Origin: Marinomonas lutimaris
GTDB lineage: Bacteria > Pseudomonadota > Gammaproteobacteria > Pseudomonadales > Marinomonadaceae
Assembly: GCF_019426345.1 (NCBI RefSeq)
Contig: NZ_JAHLLW010000001.1
Coordinates: 372,001 to 436,000, forward strand
DNA: 64,000 nucleotides
Direction of reading: 5' to 3'
Position numbers and translations under genes: made by a program. Shown here in pieces: positions 10,266 to 19,633 of this stretch. The notes beneath the pieces are model-generated. The model saw nothing but the letters and a program-made list of their open reading frames with translations. It was not told where the DNA came from and ran no database searches. Position 1 is the stretch's first letter. Each line of letters starts with the position of its first letter.

Positions 10266-11618
10266 TTAAATTGTTTTTTTAGATGCCTCGGCCTTCATTC
10301 TTTCTAGCATTTGGTCGGTGAGTTTGTAGTTGTACAAGAAAATGACCAAGCCTATCGTAGCGCCAATCGCGTTACCTAAATTTAGAGCGTCCCACATTCC
10401 TTGAATGACCTGTGGAGGTTGCTGTACGACAGATCCACCAGTGGATTGAACAAAGCCCACCATAGCGAGATATCCCATAGCAATTGATCCGCCAACGGCT
10501 GTTGTGGCTTTATTAGCGAAAGTTTGGGTGGCAAAGGTGACTGCTTCTAAGCGTTGACCTGAACGTATGTGACCATATTCGATACAATCGGCAATAAAGA
10601 TACTAGGCATCACCAGTGTTACACCAAGGGCAATGGCTTTAATCATGGTTAAAGCAATAAACAGTTCGACATGTTCGTAACCCATTAACCAAGTAATGAT
10701 CGATAAGACGGTGAGTGCGGCAGAAGCCCAAGCAAAGGTGGCGATTTTGCCAACTTTACGAATGCCAATTGGTACTAAGGGTGAAGCCAGCATGGCTGGG
10801 CCAATCATGGCAAACAACAATATACCTGATAGCGATGGATCGTTAAAAACATCGCGGGCGATATAAGGCATTAAGGTAAAGGCAACGTTTGACCCGCCAA
10901 TAAAGATAAAAGCGAGGAGGAACATCAACAAATACTTATTGCCGGTTACTGTGCCTAATATTTGTTTAAGGGTGGGCACCTCTTGTTCTACTACGTGGCG
11001 TTCTTTCACTGTGCGGATGGTTAACATCAGAAGCATGGCTGCGATGCACATAATGACGGCTGCCAGCGTCCATTTTCCACCGAGCTTTTCGACGAGCCAA
11101 GGTGCGCTAATCATGGCGATGACCATACCCACAAAGCCGCCAAAACGCACAAAAGAATAGATAACATTTCGCTCATCTTTGTTTTGTGTCATTACTGAGC
11201 CTATAGCGTAGGCAGGCGCATCGGAGACGGTATATAACATCCCCCAGCCCACATAAGTGACGAAGGCGTAAGTAATACGCAGCCACATCGGTTGTTCCGC
11301 AAGATAATCGCCGAAGGCAAATATCAATACGGTAGCAAGAGGGACAGCCCAAGCAATTGCGTTCACCCAAGGCTTGAATTTACCGCCTTTGAAACGGCTT
11401 CGTTCAACTAGAATAGAAAGAATAGGGTCATTAACCGCATCCCATACCCTGGCTAAAAGAAAGATAATCCCCACAGTACCGGCAGATAAGCCCAGTACAG
11501 AGGTGTAGTAAATACTGATGAAAATAGTCACAAACATAAAAATAATGTTTTGACCGGTGAAAAACGTGTAATAGCTTAATCGTTCATGACGACTAGTTTC
11601 ATAGCTTGTATTGGACAT
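10266..11618 (-). CDS. Glycoside/sugar:cation symporter, GPH (MelB/YicJ-like) family MFS transporter
   Basis: 450-residue carrier with about 12 hydrophobic helices. Hallmarks of the GPH family are seen: the N-terminal RLSYYTFFTGQNIIFMF, LLARVWDAVNDPILSILVERSRFKGGKFKPW (the conserved NDP...GKFKPW region), and ADCIEYGHIRSGQRLEAVTFA in the second half. Proteins of this type import glycosides, pentosides or hexuronides with Na+ or H+. The start at 11618 has AGAGG seven bases upstream; the frame is open 10 codons further. It lies between the GH3 beta-glucosidase and a porin, so its cargo is probably a beta-glucoside or oligosaccharide that the enzyme then splits in the cytoplasm. Confidence 0.9.
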   Translation of the reverse strand: MSNTSYETSRHERLSYYTFFTGQNIIFMFVTIFISIYYTSVLGLSAGTVGIIFLLARVWDAVNDPILSILVERSRFKGGKFKPWVNAIAWAVPLATVLIFAFGDYLAEQPMWLRITYAFVTYVGWGMLYTVSDAPAYAIGSVMTQNKDERNVIYSFVRFGGFVGMVIAMISAPWLVEKLGGKWTLAAVIMCIAAMLLMLTIRTVKERHVVEQEVPTLKQILGTVTGNKYLLMFLLAFIFIGGSNVAFTLMPYIARDVFNDPSLSGILLFAMIGPAMLASPLVPIGIRKVGKIATFAWASAALTVLSIITWLMGYEHVELFIALTMIKAIALGVTLVMPSIFIADCIEYGHIRSGQRLEAVTFATQTFANKATTAVGGSIAMGYLAMVGFVQSTGGSVVQQPPQVIQGMWDALNLGNAIGATIGLVIFLYNYKLTDQMLERMKAEASKKTI

Positions 11619-11655
11619 GATTGCCTCTTTATTTTTATTGTTTATCAACTATAAG

Positions 11656-11692
11656 ACCGTTATTACGCATCGACGATGAGCGTAATAACGGT
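11656..11692. other. 13-base perfect stem-loop between beta-glucosidase and symporter genes
   Basis: ACCGTTATTACGC and GCGTAATAACGGT flank an 11-base loop. No T run follows on either strand, so a full terminator is unlikely. A partial terminator or an mRNA-stabilising element that sets unequal expression within the operon fits better. Confidence 0.6.
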
Positions 11693-11719
11693 GTTGTGAC
11701 AGAGCCTAAAAGGTGCTTT

Positions 11720-14125
11720 TTAGAGAGTTGCTTCCTTGTTATTTAACGAGGCAATAAGTTGCAAAATCTGATCTTCAGAATATTGCTGGCTGTTGAATAC
11801 CGGCAGATTACGTAAAGGCATATCTGCCACCATAGCTTCGGCCATCAGACGGTCCGCTTCGGCTGCTGAGTCGTTTTTATCTCCTCCCATCATTTGGGTG
11901 AACATGGATAACATGCTTTCGAAAAGCGGCTTGCCCAGTGGTTCATTAGCAATGTCGCCCAAGGTTGAATTCACTGTGTAAGGTGTGATGGGTGTTGGTG
12001 TTGGAATGTCGTAACCTAATAGAGCGCCAAAAGCTGCATCATTAAAGTCGCGTTTAGCTGGAGTAAAGTACGTGGCCAAAGCGGAATTTGGTTGCTCTGC
12101 TGTGATTCCTGTATCTAGGGCAATAGACGCAGTGTCTCGAATATCTTCCACAGAAGAACCAATGTGAATCTGATATTCACCGCTTTCTGCAACCCAAGTG
12201 GCTTTCTCTTTGTGCCAATAAGCGAACGCTCGATAATCCAGTTCAAAAACGATTTCTTTGCTTTCACCTGGTTCTAAGAAGACTTTCTCGAACGCTTTTA
12301 ATTCTTTGGCTGGGCGAGGTTGGGAAGGTGATTTTTGGCCCACGTAACACTGTACAACTTCGGCGCCTGCTCTGTTTCCTGTATTGGTGACGGTGATTTG
12401 CAGTTTAATGGAAGCGCTTTCATTAAATGGCGTTTTATCACCACTTAGCAATGTTAGATGGTAGTAAGTGAAATCGGTGTAAGACAAGCCATGACCAAAT
12501 GGGAAAAGCGTTTTCGTATTAGTGGTATCAAAATAGCGATACCCAACCCAAATAGCCTCGCGGTATTGCACTTGCTTAGTGGTACCTGGGAAATAAGGCT
12601 GGCTTGGCACATCGTCTAAATTTGCAGGGAAGGTTTCTGCTAATTTTCCGCTTGGGTTTACTTCACCAGAAAGTACTTTGGCAATCGCGGAAGCTCCAGC
12701 TTGTCCACCTAGGTAAGCTTCCAAAACAGCGGGAACTTTTTCTACAAACGGAAGAACGACTGGTGCGCCATTTTGTAAAACAACCACGGTCTTAGCTAGC
12801 TGATCACCAAGCGCATGAATGAGATCAAGCTGAACTTGTGGCAAGTTTAAGTGCTGACGATCAAAGCCTTCGGATTCATATTTTGGTGTCAGACCAGCAA
12901 ACAAAAAGACCACGTCAGCTTGTTTTGCTAGCTCAACTGCATTGGCGATTTCTGCACTATCTTCCGTATCATTTAGGTGATAACCCTCAGTGTAAGTAAC
13001 GTTATCTGCACCAAATTGTTTTTTGATTTCGTCGAGAGGCTGTTCCAATTTGAATGGATTAATTTTAGAACTGCCTGCGCCTTGGTAGCGAGTGTTGTTA
13101 GCTAATGCGCCAATAACAGCGATTTTCTTTCCTGCGGCCACTGGCAATAAACCATCATTTTTTAACAGCACACAGGTTTCTTCCGCGACTCGCGCTGCGA
13201 GTTCATGGTGAGCATTTAAGTCGGCTTTTACTTTATCGCTTTCTAAGGAAGCTTGTGATTTTAAAATCAGTTCCAATACGCGAGCGACAGATTTGTCTAA
13301 CGCTTCCATCGTTAGCTGACCGTTTTCCACTGCGGCAATGATTTTTTTGGTATTCATGTCGCCAGAGCTTGGCATTTCTAAATGCTGGCCATTCTTGACG
13401 CCTTCAACACGGTCGTTATTGGCGCCCCAATCGGTAACAATAATGCCTTCAAAGCCCCATTCTTTAACAAGAATATCGTCGAGCAATTGTTTGTGCTCTG
13501 CCGCGTAGGTGCCGTTTACCTTGTTATAAGAGCACATGACTGTCCAAGGTTGCGTCTGCTTAACAGCTCTTTCAAAGGCAGGTAGATAGATCTCGCGTAG
13601 GGTTCTTTGGTCAACAACGGCATCGACCGTCATACGACAATGTTCATGATTGTTCACTGCGTAATGTTTTAAGCTAGTGCCCACGCCTTGGCTTTGTACG
13701 CCTTTGATCCAAGCTGCAGACATGTCGCCAGCCAGTAATGGGTCTTCGGAAAAATATTCGAAGTTACGACCACCCAATGGGTTACGTTTAATGTTAGTGC
13801 CAGGGCCGAGCAAGACCGACACATCTTCAGCGCGGCATTCTTTGCCAAGCGCGACGCCCATTTCTTCAATTAACTTGGTATTCCAAGATGCGGCAAGTCC
13901 TGATGCAGTTGGAAAGCAGGTAGCTTTTACTGCTGCGTTTAAACCAACGTGATCGCCTTCGCCGGCTTGTTTGCGTAAGCCATGAGGGCCATCCGTTACC
14001 ATGATGGAGGGCAAGTCTAAGCGCTCAATACCATGGAGGTTCCAAAAATCCTTGCCGGTACAGAGCATGGCTTTTTCTTCTAGGGTTAGTTCGGTTAAGA
14101 GTTGTTTTATTTTTGTATCACTCAT
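11720..14125 (-). CDS. Glycoside hydrolase family 3 beta-glucosidase
   Basis: Retaining exo-beta-glucosidase of about 801 residues. The GH3 N-terminal barrel starts with LTLEEKAMLCTGKDFW and VTDGPHGLR. It carries the KHYAVNNHE motif and the nucleophile Asp in GIIVTDWGA. The second alpha/beta domain includes GAGSSKINP and LPQVQLDL, and a fibronectin-III-like C-terminal domain (VTNTGNRAGAEVVQCYVG) follows. No signal peptide is seen, so it is cytoplasmic and works on glucosides brought in by the adjacent symporter. The start at 14125 is preferred because AAGGATG precedes it at good spacing; an upstream ATG at 14134 would have no spacer. It starts 14 bases after the tetR stop, in one transcription unit. 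Confidence 0.93.
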   Translation of the reverse strand: MSDTKIKQLLTELTLEEKAMLCTGKDFWNLHGIERLDLPSIMVTDGPHGLRKQAGEGDHVGLNAAVKATCFPTASGLAASWNTKLIEEMGVALGKECRAEDVSVLLGPGTNIKRNPLGGRNFEYFSEDPLLAGDMSAAWIKGVQSQGVGTSLKHYAVNNHEHCRMTVDAVVDQRTLREIYLPAFERAVKQTQPWTVMCSYNKVNGTYAAEHKQLLDDILVKEWGFEGIIVTDWGANNDRVEGVKNGQHLEMPSSGDMNTKKIIAAVENGQLTMEALDKSVARVLELILKSQASLESDKVKADLNAHHELAARVAEETCVLLKNDGLLPVAAGKKIAVIGALANNTRYQGAGSSKINPFKLEQPLDEIKKQFGADNVTYTEGYHLNDTEDSAEIANAVELAKQADVVFLFAGLTPKYESEGFDRQHLNLPQVQLDLIHALGDQLAKTVVVLQNGAPVVLPFVEKVPAVLEAYLGGQAGASAIAKVLSGEVNPSGKLAETFPANLDDVPSQPYFPGTTKQVQYREAIWVGYRYFDTTNTKTLFPFGHGLSYTDFTYYHLTLLSGDKTPFNESASIKLQITVTNTGNRAGAEVVQCYVGQKSPSQPRPAKELKAFEKVFLEPGESKEIVFELDYRAFAYWHKEKATWVAESGEYQIHIGSSVEDIRDTASIALDTGITAEQPNSALATYFTPAKRDFNDAAFGALLGYDIPTPTPITPYTVNSTLGDIANEPLGKPLFESMLSMFTQMMGGDKNDSAAEADRLMAEAMVADMPLRNLPVFNSQQYSEDQILQLIASLNNKEATL

Positions 14126-14139
14126 CGCTTTCATCCTTT

Positions 14140-14793
14140 TTAAGGTTGTCGAGATGGTTTCATACCATCGAGTAGTAATTGAATTAACACAGGGGTGAGT
14201 TGCGGAATGGCCTCTTGTTCAATTTCCATTAAGGCATCTTTGCGTAGCAACATTCGGCGGAAAAAAGTTGGGACCGCATTGAATAGGGTTACCGCTAAAT
14301 AAGCGGCTGGAATATCGGTTCGAATACTGCCTTCGGCTTGTCCTAGGGCAACAATGTCAGAGAGAGATTGGCTGACCGTTTCTGGTAATAATTGTGTCAG
14401 TTTTTCACGGAATTCGGTTGGTATACGTGATCCAGCATAGTAGCCATCAAACTCGGCAATAAAACGGTCATCGTCTTCGTATTGAGGATCAGAATAGGCT
14501 TGCATTAACACGCCAAGACCCTCGCGAATGTTGGAATAATGGCGAGCTTTGATTTTTTCTATGATGCTTTCATAAATATCGATCTTACGAGTCAGCACCA
14601 CCACAAGAATGGCGAAGCCCAAATCGTATTTGTCTTGGTAATAGCGATACAAGGTATTACGACTCATGCCAGTGGCCGCCGCAATGTCTTTCATTTGAGT
14701 ATCAGCAAAGCCATTTTCGATAAAAAGGGTTTCAGCAATGTTGATGATTTTGTCCCGAGTTGCCTCGGTTTGGTGAACCATTCTAGCAATCAT
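14140..14793 (-). CDS. TetR/AcrR-family repressor of the beta-glucoside operon
   Basis: 217-residue regulator. The N-terminal helix-turn-helix (IAETLFIENGFADTQMKDIAAATGMSRNTLYRYYQDKYDLG, split over residues 18-57) is classical TetR. The all-helical C-terminal ligand domain is not assignable. It is the first gene of the tetR-GH3-symporter-porin series, so it probably represses its own operon until a sugar ligand appears. The start may be ATG 14793 or ATG 14781; neither has a clear ribosome-binding site. A short palindrome just upstream is a candidate operator. Sugar operons are more often run by LacI or AraC proteins, so a TetR here is mildly unusual. Confidence 0.88.
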   Translation of the reverse strand: MIARMVHQTEATRDKIINIAETLFIENGFADTQMKDIAAATGMSRNTLYRYYQDKYDLGFAILVVVLTRKIDIYESIIEKIKARHYSNIREGLGVLMQAYSDPQYEDDDRFIAEFDGYYAGSRIPTEFREKLTQLLPETVSQSLSDIVALGQAEGSIRTDIPAAYLAVTLFNAVPTFFRRMLLRKDALMEIEQEAIPQLTPVLIQLLLDGMKPSRQP

Positions 14794-14802
14794 AATAATG
14801 TT

Positions 14803-14810
14803 ACACGTGT
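14803..14810. promoter_or_regulatory. Candidate TetR operator
   Basis: Perfect 8-base palindrome ACACGTGT ten bases before the tetR start, with partly symmetric flanks (TTACACGTGTTA). Position fits autoregulation; the palindrome is short. Confidence 0.35.
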
Positions 14811-14913
14811 TATATTTTTTGAGGTAATTTAAGAGCTGATGAGTTTATAGTCAATGACTAATTGCACGATCAGAGGTGAAAAATGAGTAAATGGAATTGC
14901 AGCGAGAGAATTT

Positions 14914-14956
14914 AGAATAAAAAAAGCCTTTGCCTCCATTGTGGAGAAAAAGGCTT
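14914..14956 (-). terminator. Rho-independent terminator of gss
   Basis: On the minus strand AAGCCTTTTTCTCCA pairs with TGGAGGCAAAGGCTT across a three-base loop and is followed by a T run. It lies about 30 bases after the gss stop. Confidence 0.85.
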
Positions 14957-14985
14957 AAATTTTTATAAATCAATAGTTTAAATCA

Positions 14986-16863
14986 TTATTCAATGACGCG
15001 TAGGGTCATCAAATCACTGTCTTTGGTGATGACCAAACTTGGATCAACGCGCAAACAACTGCCAGCGTAATGTCCCGCTACCGAGAAAGTACAGACTTGT
15101 GAGCGATATCCTTCAATGTCTGGTAGCTTCCATAGCGCTTGGAAGATTTGATCTTGATGAGCAAAGCGCCCAGTCGTCTCTTCCATTAAGTCGTCTTCAC
15201 CGTCGTACAAGCTGATGTTAAAGCCACAGCGCCCCGCAATCGGTTTGCTCACATAACCGTTGGTTTTTAACGCATCGCTTAATTCAAAGGACGATTCCAA
15301 TAAATAGGGATGATCGGGAAAAAGCATCCATAAAACCGGTAAAATCGCTTTATTGCTTGGAATAAGCGTCCAAAGAGGTTCGTATACCATCACGTCTTTA
15401 CGCAATAATACATCGACTAAACGTGGTGCTTCGCTGCGTGGTACATCGGTTTTATAGTCGCGTAGACGTTGTTCATCGTCATCACATTCGGCACGGATTT
15501 GATCCAACGCGGTTTCCCATGCCCATGTCTTCCATACCCAACGGATTTTGACACCGTCAGCATCGACCACATCACCGTCTTCGTCCCAACGTAAGCTACT
15601 GACACCCTTGATGACTTTGCAATCGAGCCCCGCTTTTTCCATGGTACGTTTCATGAAAAGAGCGTGATAGTTCTCTTCTAGATCCGTATCTTGCATGATG
15701 TGAATTACACCTTTTACATCACTGTTTTTCCACGCTTCGATTAGTTCGTCGACCAATTCAGTTGCTGAACCTTCGCCTTCATTTGCGCCATAATGCTTGG
15801 CCCATTTTTCCTGAATGATGCCAGCTTCCATGTAGCAAGAGGCCGAGTCGCAGTTGTATTCGTAGACCTTGATGCCTTGAGCAGAAAGACTGAAATCAAA
15901 GCGCCCAGTGATCATCTGGTTGCGACGGTTGTCCCAAGATTGATGAATTTTAGGCCATAAAGCAGATGGAATATTAAAGCTAGATAATAGATCTTCGTTT
16001 TGCAGAACGTAGTCTGTGGCGTGCATAAACAAGGCGTGTAATTCATTGGTAGCGCGCTTTAGTTCTCGCTCTGCGGTTTCTGTCATCACCATGTATTTGT
16101 AGTCGTCTTCCGGTCGACTGGCGAGTTTGTGTCCGCCCATCATGTCGACAAAAGCTTCTTCCGCTGGATTCGCGACATTTAACCAAGCACGAGAAGCTTG
16201 GCCTTTGTTAGGCACATGACGTATTTGCAAATTGAATAATGCGGGATCTTCAGGTTCAATATTCTCGGCATGCAAATCATCGTCTGTTTGTATTACCCAG
16301 CCCATAACAGAAGCATCACCATAAGAACAACGCAGCCAGTAGCCGCCGTCTTCACTAATGCGCGCATCAAGCACGCGAGAGTAATCTTGGCCTTCTTCCC
16401 ACACTTGATGGCCGACATTTTGCTCGACCAAGTACAAACGATCTGGCAAGACTTTGGTGACAATCGCCACATGGCCGGTGACTTCAAATTCACCACCTTC
16501 GTTCCAAATCAACAGCGCACCTACTTCAGGATGACGTAACGAGCCATTGCGAAAGGATTTCAGTGGCAAGCGGCTCTCATCGGCAATGAGCCGAGCTGAC
16601 GTCAGGCGAAAAATATCATAGGCCATGGCGACGTCATCAAAGATGTAGCCTTTGTTGAGATACAGCCAGCGACGAGCAAATTCAACACATTGCCACTTAT
16701 AACCCATGAAAATTCCATCCACATAACTGCGATAAGCATGGCGGTTAGGCAGCTCATTATCATCAGCAGAATCATAATCGGAAGAGTAAACGGGCACATT
16801 GCCCGGCGCTACGCCTAACAAGGTGCCAAAAGGAGCCATTGGCCTGCTGGAATCGGATGTCAT
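14986..16863 (-). CDS. gss: Bifunctional glutathionylspermidine synthetase/amidase
   Basis: Joins glutathione to spermidine using ATP and can also cleave the product. The N-terminal CHAP amidase domain (PFGTLLGVAPGNVPVYSSDY, then KWQCVEFARRW) places the catalytic Cys at residue 59, the same number as in E. coli Gsp. This supports the start at 16863, which has GAGGGAA upstream; the frame runs 36 codons further but without support. The C-terminal synthetase domain shows ATP-grasp-like conserved stretches (MITGRFDFSLSAQGIKVYEYNCDSAS, split; VWKTWAWETA; PIAGRCGFNISL). The length of 625 residues fits the two-domain enzyme (E. coli about 619). It is a single-gene unit with its own terminator and probably serves thiol and polyamine homeostasis. 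Confidence 0.95.
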   Translation of the reverse strand: MTSDSSRPMAPFGTLLGVAPGNVPVYSSDYDSADDNELPNRHAYRSYVDGIFMGYKWQCVEFARRWLYLNKGYIFDDVAMAYDIFRLTSARLIADESRLPLKSFRNGSLRHPEVGALLIWNEGGEFEVTGHVAIVTKVLPDRLYLVEQNVGHQVWEEGQDYSRVLDARISEDGGYWLRCSYGDASVMGWVIQTDDDLHAENIEPEDPALFNLQIRHVPNKGQASRAWLNVANPAEEAFVDMMGGHKLASRPEDDYKYMVMTETAERELKRATNELHALFMHATDYVLQNEDLLSSFNIPSALWPKIHQSWDNRRNQMITGRFDFSLSAQGIKVYEYNCDSASCYMEAGIIQEKWAKHYGANEGEGSATELVDELIEAWKNSDVKGVIHIMQDTDLEENYHALFMKRTMEKAGLDCKVIKGVSSLRWDEDGDVVDADGVKIRWVWKTWAWETALDQIRAECDDDEQRLRDYKTDVPRSEAPRLVDVLLRKDVMVYEPLWTLIPSNKAILPVLWMLFPDHPYLLESSFELSDALKTNGYVSKPIAGRCGFNISLYDGEDDLMEETTGRFAHQDQIFQALWKLPDIEGYRSQVCTFSVAGHYAGSCLRVDPSLVITKDSDLMTLRVIE

Positions 16864-17117
16864 TAGCTTGAATTCCCTCACACGGAACGTGTTTAAACGG
16901 GTAAAAGAAAGGCGACACAACTGCCGTCTGATGCTCGCAATATAGACCTTGAAAAGATGACCTGCAAGCACTCACACCGCTTATTTTTTGAACTATTATT
17001 TAGTGAAATTGGATCGACTATTCAGGAAAGAAAGTGCACGAGATTGTTTTTTAAAATAACTGCCATATGTAGTGTCTATCCTTTCTATAAAGATTGAAAT
17101 TTACTCTGGAGTTCATA

Positions 17118-18194
17118 ATGACAAGCACCGCAAAGAATCTTTTCAGCCCAGTAAAAATCGGCGATCTAGAATTACCTAATCGTTTTATCATGGCGCCTTT
17201 AACTCGTACACGTGCTCCGGGCCATCTGCCAAATGCCTTGATGGCAGAATATTACTCTCAACGTGCTAGTACTGGTTTGTTGATTACAGAATGTACTATG
17301 GTGACGGAAGGTACGTCATCTTTTGGTGATGACCCAGGTATTTATTCACAAGAACAAATTGAAGGTTGGAAACTAACAACCGACGCAGTGCATAAAGCTG
17401 GCGGCCGTATTTTTATACAAATTTGGCATGGAGGGCGTGCTGCACACCCATTGTTGAATGGTGGTAAAGAGGCTGTTTCTGCTAGTGCCATTGCTATTGA
17501 GGGTGAAACCCACACGCCAGAAGGCAAAAAACCATACACAGTGCCTCGAGCATTAACCGTTGCTGAAATCAAAGAGATTGTAGGTGATTTCCGTCAAGCC
17601 GCGATCAATGCCAAAGAAGCAGGTTTTGATGGCGTAGAGATTCACGGTGCGAATGGTTACTTAATTGATCAGTTCTTACGTGAAAGTTCTAACCAGCGCA
17701 CAGATGAATACGGTGGTTCATTAGAAAACCGTGCACGTTTTTTAACCGAAGTCATTGAAGCGGTAACGGAAGTTATGGGCAGTGGTCGAGTGGGCTTACG
17801 TCTTTCACCTCTTAACAGCTTCCAAAGCATGAAAGAAAATGATCCTATTGCTTGGACACGCTTCTTGAGCGAACACCTTAATCGCTTTAACTTAGCTTAT
17901 GTACATTTAATGCGCGCAGATTTCTTTGGTTTACAGCAAGCAGATGTTGTCAGCGTAGCGCGTGACGCTTACAAGGGGCATTTGATGGTCAATATGGGCT
18001 ACTCGCCAGAAGAAGCCAATCAAGTGCTAGCAGATAATCAAGCGGACAGTGTTGCGTTTGGTAAAGGTATTCTTGCCAACCCTGACTTTGTTGAACGTGT
18101 TCAGGCGGGCGCTGAACTAAACGAGCCCAATCCAAATACTTTCTACACACCAGGTGCGGAAGGCTACACAGATTACCCGTTCATGACGGCGTAA
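17118..18194 (+). CDS. nemA: Old yellow enzyme family flavin oxidoreductase (N-ethylmaleimide reductase-like)
   Basis: FMN-dependent NAD(P)H ene-reductase of 358 residues that reduces electrophilic alkenes, nitro-esters or quinones. OYE signatures are LFSPVKIGDLELPNRFIMAPLTRTRA (split), the TECTMV region, IQIWHGGRAAHP, the substrate-binding GVEIHGANGYLIDQFL with its His-Gly-Ala-Asn, and RTDEYGGSLENRARF. The C-terminal FMN phosphate region VAFGKGILANPDF is intact. The start at 17118 is chosen because GGAG lies seven bases before it. The gene is monocistronic and ends in a strong terminator. The gene symbol is by similarity; other OYE subtypes cannot be excluded. Confidence 0.9.
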   Translation: MTSTAKNLFSPVKIGDLELPNRFIMAPLTRTRAPGHLPNALMAEYYSQRASTGLLITECTMVTEGTSSFGDDPGIYSQEQIEGWKLTTDAVHKAGGRIFIQIWHGGRAAHPLLNGGKEAVSASAIAIEGETHTPEGKKPYTVPRALTVAEIKEIVGDFRQAAINAKEAGFDGVEIHGANGYLIDQFLRESSNQRTDEYGGSLENRARFLTEVIEAVTEVMGSGRVGLRLSPLNSFQSMKENDPIAWTRFLSEHLNRFNLAYVHLMRADFFGLQQADVVSVARDAYKGHLMVNMGYSPEEANQVLADNQADSVAFGKGILANPDFVERVQAGAELNEPNPNTFYTPGAEGYTDYPFMTA

Positions 18195-18216
18195 TATGTA
18201 AACTTGATGTAACCAA

Positions 18217-18250
18217 CAAAAACGCCAAGGCTTATGCCTTGGCGTTTTTG
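18217..18250. terminator. Rho-independent terminator after the OYE gene
   Basis: AACGCCAAGGC, TTAT loop, GCCTTGGCGTT, then T run. An A run precedes the stem, so it could work on both strands. Confidence 0.92.
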
Positions 18251-18373
18251 TTTCTTAGCTATTCTTGTATTGTGTTTTTGTCACCGATACGATTACTGAT
18301 TAAAGATGATTGACGTCTTATGGCGAAGTCTTTTAACTTAGCTGAATTTCTTTTCTTCTAAGGCCTGATCATC

Positions 18374-19531
18374 GTGACCATCGCTTCAACACTTATTTCC
18401 AAACTGCCGTCAGTCGGCACCACTATTTTTACCAAGATGTCGGCGTTGGCCGTTGAAAAAGGTGCGATTAATTTATCGCAAGGTTTTCCTGATTTTTCAC
18501 CTGATGCGGGATTATTAGAACGCGCGTCACAGGCGATTTTAACCGGTAATAATCAATATTCGCCTATGACTGGCTTGCCAATATTACGAGACGCAATTGC
18601 CAGCTTAATCGAGCGTCATTATGACCGAAAAGTTAGCGCACTGGATGAGATTACGGTGACGAGTGGTGCGTCCGAAGCCATTTTTGATGCGATAGCAGCC
18701 TTAGTGCATAACGGTGATGAAGTTATCTTGTTTGATCCCGCTTATGACTTGTATGAACCAGCGGTGACCTTAGCGGGTGGTATTTGTAAGCGAGTAACGT
18801 TAACGGCACCGGATTTTCGTCCTAACTGGCAGGCATTTTCTGAATTGCTTACTGACAAGACGCGTTTGGTCTTAATCAACACGCCACACAATCCAACGGG
18901 AAGTTGCTGGTTGGCTGAAGATTTAGAATCCTTATGGCAAGCTATTGCGAGTCGTGACATTTATGTATTGTCCGATGAAGTGTATGAGTTTATTCATTTT
19001 GGTGAATCCGCAGTGAGTGTTCACCAACATGCCGAGCTAGCGAAGCGTAGCTTAGTGGTTTCTTCTTTTGGCAAAAGCTTTCATTTAACAGGTTGGAAAG
19101 TTGGCTACATTGTGGCACCAGCGGAATTAACCGTGGAACTGCGCAAGGTGCATCAGTTTGTTTCTTTTTGTACTGCAACGCCTTTGCAGCAAGCTTTGGC
19201 TGAGCATTTAATTGCGTTACCTGAAGCCAGTGCTAGCTTGGCGGCATTTTATCAGCAAAAACGCGATGTACTGAGAAATGCACTGGCTGACAGCCGTTTT
19301 GCGTTACTGCCATGCGAAGGCACATATTTTCAACTATTGGATTACAGCGCGATCAGTGATTTAGATGACGTGGCGTTTTGTGAATGGATAATTGACAAAG
19401 TCGGTGTAGCCGCGATTCCGGTTAGCGTGTTTTATCAGCAACCGCCCAAAGATCAGCGCATTATCCGTCTGTGTTTTGCCAAGGAAGAAAGTACCTTGCT
19501 TGAGGCTGCTCGTCGTTTAAGTGAGCTTTAA
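18374..19531 (+). CDS. PLP-dependent aminotransferase, methionine aminotransferase (YbdL-like)
   Basis: Fold-type I class I/II aminotransferase of 385 residues. The opening KLPSVGTTIFTKMSALAVEKGAINLSQGFPDF (split) closely resembles E. coli YbdL, an enzyme preferring methionine, His and Phe. Further landmarks are NQYSPMTGLPILRDAI, NTPHNPTGS, SDEVYEFIHF and the Schiff-base lysine in SSFGKSFHLTGWKVGY, with the Arg of IIRLCFAKEE near the end. The GTG start at 18374 follows AAGGCCTGATCATC. The gene is monocistronic and flanked by terminators on both sides. It may work in the last step of methionine salvage, but no salvage genes are nearby. Confidence 0.9.
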   Translation: MTIASTLISKLPSVGTTIFTKMSALAVEKGAINLSQGFPDFSPDAGLLERASQAILTGNNQYSPMTGLPILRDAIASLIERHYDRKVSALDEITVTSGASEAIFDAIAALVHNGDEVILFDPAYDLYEPAVTLAGGICKRVTLTAPDFRPNWQAFSELLTDKTRLVLINTPHNPTGSCWLAEDLESLWQAIASRDIYVLSDEVYEFIHFGESAVSVHQHAELAKRSLVVSSFGKSFHLTGWKVGYIVAPAELTVELRKVHQFVSFCTATPLQQALAEHLIALPEASASLAAFYQQKRDVLRNALADSRFALLPCEGTYFQLLDYSAISDLDDVAFCEWIIDKVGVAAIPVSVFYQQPPKDQRIIRLCFAKEESTLLEAARRLSEL

Positions 19532-19563
19532 TCAATAGGGTAAGTAGCGCAAAGAAAAGTCAT

Positions 19564-19605
19564 AAAAAAGCCAACGTTGGTGTTTTCTTATCCGTTGGCT
19601 TTTTT
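19564..19605. terminator. Bidirectional terminator between the aminotransferase and GFA genes
   Basis: AAAAAAGCCAACG and CGTTGGCTTTTTT form a 13-base stem with a 16-base loop between convergent genes. Confidence 0.9.
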
Positions 19606-19633
19606 GCAATGGCTTATTTTAATCATTAGTTAT

